Of a stretch of DNA of 8,111 nucleotides, positions 5,989 to 8,111 are shown in pieces. Each line of letters opens with the position of its first letter. Position 1 is the stretch's first letter. The notes beneath the pieces are model-generated. The model was not told the DNA's origin. It ran no database searches and was given only the letters and a program-made list of their open reading frames with translations. Location of the stretch: contig JBMNOA010000055.1 in assembly GCA_050942825.1 (NCBI GenBank), forward strand, positions 1 to 8,111, given 5' to 3'. This stretch comes from CAYRML01 sp050942825. Lineage in GTDB: Bacteria; Bacillota; Dehalobacteriia; UBA4068. A program made the translations under genes and the position numbers.

Positions 5989-8043
5989 CTATCCTAAAAA
6001 CAAAGGTGCAAATATCAAAGAAATAATCGTCATTAATTTGATGAGGATATTTAGGGATGGACCAGAAGTATCCTTAAAAGGATCGCCTACGGTATCACCG
6101 TTGACAGCGGCGGCATGAGCATCCGAGCCTTTGCCGCCAAAATGGCCCTCTTCGATATGTTTTTTAGCATTATCCCAAGCACCGCCGGCATTAGCCATCA
6201 TAATGGCCATCAGAAAACCAGTGACTAATGTGCCGGCCAAAACACCGGCCAAAGCTTCTTTGCCTAAAGCGGGAATCAAGCCAACCACAATCGGCACTAC
6301 CACCGCTAAGACAGAAGGCAAAACCATTTCCCTCAAGGCTGCTTTAGCGCTGATATCCACACAGCGCGCATAATCCGGTTTAGCTGCTCCATCCAGCAAC
6401 CCCGGAATCTCTTTGAATTGACGGCGTACTTCCTCGATCATAGCAGAAGCAGCTCTGCCCACTGCTTGCATAGTTAAAGAAGAAAATAAGAAAGGCAGCA
6501 TACCACCAATGAACAACCCTGCAACGACTTTAGGATCTAAAACATTGATAATATCAAGATGCACGGCCTGTGTATAAGCAGAGAACAGAGCCAAAGCCGT
6601 TAAAGCGGCGGAACCGATGGCAAACCCTTTGCCAATAGCGGCTGTAGTATTACCGACAGAATCCAAACTATCAGTAATTTTTCTCACTTGCTTATCCAAA
6701 TTAGCCATCTCCGCAATACCGCCGGCATTATCGGAAATAGGACCGTAAGCATCAACCGCCACTACCATACCGGTAGTAGATAGCATACCCACAGCAGCCA
6801 AAGCTATACCATAAAGGCCTGAGAATTGAAAGGCCACCAAAATACCGCCTACCACTAATAAAATGGGCAAAACTGTGGAACCCATACCTGTAGCCAGACC
6901 AGTAATTATATTGGTAGATGTACCGGTGAGACAAGACTTGGCCAAATTCCGTACCGGTTTATAAGCAGCAGATGTATAGTATTCTGTTACTTTGCCGATA
7001 GCAAAACCAACGAATAAACCAGCCAGAGTAGAGATGAAAACACCGGTGGAAGTATAAGTTTTTTCTAAGCCTAAAAAGTTTACTGTAAATCTTTCAGGCA
7101 ATAAACTATTTGTGACGATAAAAGTGCCAATAACAGTTATGATAATAGCTACCATATTACCAATATTAAGAGCCTTTTGTGGGTTGCCGCCTTCTTTGGT
7201 TTTTACAAAAAAAGTGCCGACAATAGAAGCAATAATGCCTACTCCGGCAATCAGCAAAGGCGCCATCACACCTTCTCCGTTAGCGCCGATAGCCATAGCC
7301 GCACCCAAAGCAATAGCTGCTACAATAGAACCAACATAAGATTCAAAAAGATCTGAACCCATACCTGCCACATCGCCAACATTATCACCAACATTATCAG
7401 CAATAACCGCAGGGTTACGAGGATCATCTTCGGGAATACCAGCTTCCACCTTGCCTACCAGATCGGCACCGACATCGGCGGCTTTGGTATAGATACCTCC
7501 GCCCACACGGCCGAAGAGAGCTACGGAAGAAGCCCCCAGCGCAAAACCGTTGATAATAGAATTTTGGTTGGGGAATAGCATTATAACAATACTAAGACCC
7601 AAAAGCCCCAAACCTACGACACACATGCCCATCACCGCGCCGCCGGAGAAGGCCACGCTTAAAGCTTTGTTCAATCCGCTTGTTGCAGCAGCATGGGCAG
7701 TACGAACATTAGCTTTGGTAGCTACACGCATGCCAATATTACCGGCCATAATAGAACAAAAAGCGCCTATAACAAAAGTAATAGCCGTAGCCGGCTGTAA
7801 ACTCTCGGCACCTGGAGTAATAAAACCTACTATAGATATAATCGCAGCAAAACAAATAATAAAAATAATAAGCGTCCTGTATTGGCGGCCTAAAAAAGCC
7901 ATTGCACCAGCATGGATAGCTGCTGCAATCTCTTTCATCCGTTCTGTTCCGGCATCAACTGTTCCAATAAGCTTGGACAACACAAAAGCAACCAAAAGGG
8001 CTATTATACCAATCACTGCAACCACAAGACAGACATAAGCCAT
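5989..8043 (-). CDS. hppA: Membrane-bound ion-pumping pyrophosphatase, K+-dependent type
   Basis: The enzyme hydrolyses pyrophosphate at the cytoplasmic face and pumps Na+ and/or H+ out across the membrane, recovering energy from biosynthesis. The 684-residue protein has the usual size and many hydrophobic segments (about 16 are expected in the family), beginning with MAYVCLVVAVIGIIALL. Substrate and Mg2+ motifs are DVGADLVGKVE at 190-200, the acidic segment EDDPRNPAVIADNVGDNVGD at 205-224, DNAGG at 438-442, and NAGGAWDNAKK with GDTVGDPFKDTSGPS near the C terminus. GNTTAAIGKG (464-473) has alanine at 468 where K+-independent enzymes carry lysine, so K+ activation is expected. E234 in DLFESYVGS matches the gate glutamate position of Na+-pumping enzymes such as T. 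maritima's. Na+ specificity is inference. The ATG has AGGAGGG nine bases upstream. Confidence 0.97.
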   Translation of the reverse strand: MAYVCLVVAVIGIIALLVAFVLSKLIGTVDAGTERMKEIAAAIHAGAMAFLGRQYRTLIIFIICFAAIISIVGFITPGAESLQPATAITFVIGAFCSIMAGNIGMRVATKANVRTAHAAATSGLNKALSVAFSGGAVMGMCVVGLGLLGLSIVIMLFPNQNSIINGFALGASSVALFGRVGGGIYTKAADVGADLVGKVEAGIPEDDPRNPAVIADNVGDNVGDVAGMGSDLFESYVGSIVAAIALGAAMAIGANGEGVMAPLLIAGVGIIASIVGTFFVKTKEGGNPQKALNIGNMVAIIITVIGTFIVTNSLLPERFTVNFLGLEKTYTSTGVFISTLAGLFVGFAIGKVTEYYTSAAYKPVRNLAKSCLTGTSTNIITGLATGMGSTVLPILLVVGGILVAFQFSGLYGIALAAVGMLSTTGMVVAVDAYGPISDNAGGIAEMANLDKQVRKITDSLDSVGNTTAAIGKGFAIGSAALTALALFSAYTQAVHLDIINVLDPKVVAGLFIGGMLPFLFSSLTMQAVGRAASAMIEEVRRQFKEIPGLLDGAAKPDYARCVDISAKAALREMVLPSVLAVVVPIVVGLIPALGKEALAGVLAGTLVTGFLMAIMMANAGGAWDNAKKHIEEGHFGGKGSDAHAAAVNGDTVGDPFKDTSGPSLNILIKLMTIISLIFAPLFLG

Positions 8044-8111
8044 TTGAGTTAACCCTCCTGATATAAAACTTTAAAATTAAAATTTTACTAGGGTAATGAT
8101 TAGACTAATGG
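8044..8111 (-). promoter_or_regulatory. hppA leader with strong ribosome binding site
   Basis: AGGAGGG (8059-8053) lies 9 bases before the hppA ATG and is the strongest Shine-Dalgarno in the window. Upstream is an AT-rich tract and a short perfect inverted repeat, ATTAG-A-CTAAT (8099-8109). I see no convincing -35/-10 pair, so the promoter is probably beyond the window edge or non-consensus. Confidence 0.6.

Noticed and set aside
7550..8038. A 162-codon open frame on the plus strand
   Set aside because: It lies entirely antisense to hppA, whose motifs are unmistakable. Its proline, alanine and isoleucine-rich translation is a shadow of the GC pattern of hppA codons.
1..8111. CRISPR array, toxin-antitoxin, phage or defence system
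   Set aside because: There are no regularly spaced repeats with unique spacers beyond the three short copies at the left edge, and every long frame is accounted for by housekeeping genes.

Overview
The window is a stretch of bacterial chromosome, most likely from an anaerobic member of the Firmicutes in the broad sense (Clostridia or Negativicutes). The reasons are a cysteine desulfurase/ThiI pair in which ThiI has no rhodanese domain, the order rnr-smpB-ssrA, strong AGGAGG-like ribosome binding sites, and a K+-dependent type of membrane pyrophosphatase. Genus and species cannot be read from the sequence.

Every gene I can support lies on the minus strand, so transcription runs from high to low coordinates. 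In that order they are hppA (membrane pyrophosphatase, 8043-5989), a hairpin terminator, iscS/nifS (cysteine desulfurase, 5929-4763), thiI (tRNA 4-thiouridine synthase, 4754-3588), a 134-base gap with a weak terminator-like structure and a possible promoter, rnr (RNase R, 3453-1315), a near-consensus promoter, smpB (1211-741), ssrA encoding tmRNA (737-386), and a strong intrinsic terminator (377-332). The left-most 330 bases have no recognisable gene. They hold three 14-base direct repeats that look like the end of an insertion sequence, possibly IS21-like.

Three functional blocks appear. HppA couples pyrophosphate hydrolysis to ion pumping; its motifs point to a K+-activated Na+ pump. IscS and ThiI form a translationally coupled pair in which the desulfurase hands sulfur to ThiI for s4U in tRNA. 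RNase R, SmpB and tmRNA are the ribosome-rescue and non-stop mRNA decay set. SmpB and tmRNA share one strong promoter, and the mature tmRNA 5' end is only 3 bases past the smpB stop codon.

The window is mostly housekeeping DNA. I found no undescribed system. The points most worth checking are the repeat cluster at the left edge, the tight smpB-ssrA arrangement with its tag AKKPSLALAA, the absence of a lysine-rich tail on RNase R, and the ion specificity of HppA.
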